From: Desulfarculus baarsii DSM 2075
GTDB lineage: Bacteria > Desulfobacterota > Desulfarculia > Desulfarculales > Desulfarculaceae
Assembly: GCF_000143965.1 (NCBI RefSeq)
Contig: NC_014365.1
Coordinates: 1,577,501-1,641,500 of the forward strand
Direction: 5' to 3'
DNA length: 64,000 bases
Part shown: piece after piece, positions 63,551-64,000 of the stretch
Layout: each line of letters begins with the position of its first letter
Numbering within the stretch: the first letter of the stretch is position 1
Program-made: the position numbers and the translations under genes
The notes under the pieces: generated by a model
The model's database searches: none
Told to the model about the DNA's origin: nothing
The model's input: the letters and a program-made list of their open reading frames with translations, nothing else

Positions 63551-64000
63551 ATGAAAAAAATCGGCGTGTTGATGTTGGTGGGCGCTTTCTTGCTTTCCTC
63601 GGTGGCTGGCTGCGCCAACATCCAGAACGACCAGACCCGCACCAAAACCGAAGGCACGCTGGTGGGCGCGGGCGCGGGCGCGGTGGTCGGCGGCGTGCTG
63701 GGTCAGCTCATTGGCGGCAACACCACGGCCACGCTGGTGGGCGCGGGCGTGGGCGCGCTGGTTGGTTCGGCGGCCGGATTCGCCTACGGCTCCCACGTGG
63801 CCAACGAAAAGGCCAAATACGCCAAGCAGGAAGACTGGCTCAACGCCTGCATCGCCAGCGCCCAGAAGGTCAACGCCGACACCAGGGCCTACAACGACCG
63901 CCTGGCCTCCGAAGTGCGCTCCCTGGACGCCGAAACACAACGTCTGGCCCGGGCCTACGATCAAAAGAAAGCCCAGAAATCCCAGTTGCTGGCCGAAAAG
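63551..64000 (+). CDS. Glycine-zipper lipoprotein (TagQ-position), cut by right edge
   Basis: A lipoprotein open to the window end (150 codons visible). The signal peptide KKIGVLMLVGAFLLSSVAGC ends in a lipobox; Cys near residue 21 would be lipidated. Next come two glycine-zipper hairpins (LVGAGAGAVVGGVLGQLIGG, LVGAGVGALVGSAAGFAYG) that can insert in or span a membrane, then a charged coiled coil (AYNDRLASEVRSLDAETQRL). GGGAGGG lies 5 nt before the ATG. It comes right after the TagR-like gene; the outer-membrane lipoprotein TagQ holds the corresponding role in Pseudomonas, but sequence similarity to TagQ cannot be judged here. Confidence 0.85.
   Translation, partial: MKKIGVLMLVGAFLLSSVAGCANIQNDQTRTKTEGTLVGAGAGAVVGGVLGQLIGGNTTATLVGAGVGALVGSAAGFAYGSHVANEKAKYAKQEDWLNACIASAQKVNADTRAYNDRLASEVRSLDAETQRLARAYDQKKAQKSQLLAEK

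Overview
This 64 kb window comes from a high-GC, Gram-negative bacterial chromosome. LptE, Lon, MscL, LolD-type ABC proteins and many lipoproteins point to two membranes. The gene content fits the former Deltaproteobacteria (Desulfobacterota): a leuS-lptE-holA unit, a short RdgC with a small partner, a DUF3786 iron-sulphur protein, a bacterial V/A-type ATPase operon and a heme-binding DUF3365 sensor. A Desulfarculus-like sulphate reducer is my best guess, inferred from content only. No IS element, prophage, rRNA, CRISPR array or replication origin was seen.

Layout. 0-9 kb: a broken-off, AT-richer amidohydrolase start at the left edge, a chemoreceptor, leuS-lptE-holA, rpsT and murJ. 9-15 kb: a lytic transglycosylase, the overlapping pair tldD-tldE, and rdgC with a translationally coupled partner. 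15-19 kb: tRNA-Ala with a strong promoter and tandem terminators, hisB, a lipoprotein, hisA and a DUF3786 protein. 19-25 kb: a tight four-gene minus-strand unit with a thioredoxin-like protein carrying a duplicated domain, a heterodimeric ABC exporter and an SDR that lacks the usual catalytic Tyr/Lys. 25-35 kb: an RNase II-type exonuclease, then a long minus-strand run from ydcF and mnmG through hisH-hisF, a left-handed beta-helix protein, a homologue of the tRNA-queuosine mannosyltransferase and a flavin-binding PPOX protein. 35-44 kb: the compact V/A-ATPase operon E-DUF2764-A-B-D-I-K and a cytidylate-kinase-like gene. 44-51 kb: tig-clpP-clpX-lon and tRNA-Val/tRNA-Asp. 51-54 kb: a secreted protein, a heme-sensor protein and mscL.

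54-64 kb is the accessory region of most interest. Rightward genes encode a periplasmic VWA protein resembling the sensor half of the kinase PpkA, an ABC ATPase, an FtsX-type permease broken by a -1 frameshift, a formylglycine-generating-enzyme-fold protein and a glycine-zipper lipoprotein cut by the window end. This matches the TagT-TagS-TagR-TagQ and PpkA signalling module that controls type VI secretion by threonine phosphorylation in Pseudomonas. Leftward, from a divergent promoter, run two secreted Pro-rich proteins that share a C-terminal domain I do not recognise; one contains an in-frame 90-bp tandem repeat. A PEGA/TPR protein follows. No kinase, phosphatase or secretion-apparatus gene is inside the window, so the link to type VI secretion is an inference.

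The his genes are dispersed (hisB and hisA on plus near 16-18 kb, hisF and hisH on minus near 30 kb). Most genes sit in compact units with 1-11 nt overlaps and many GTG/TTG starts.
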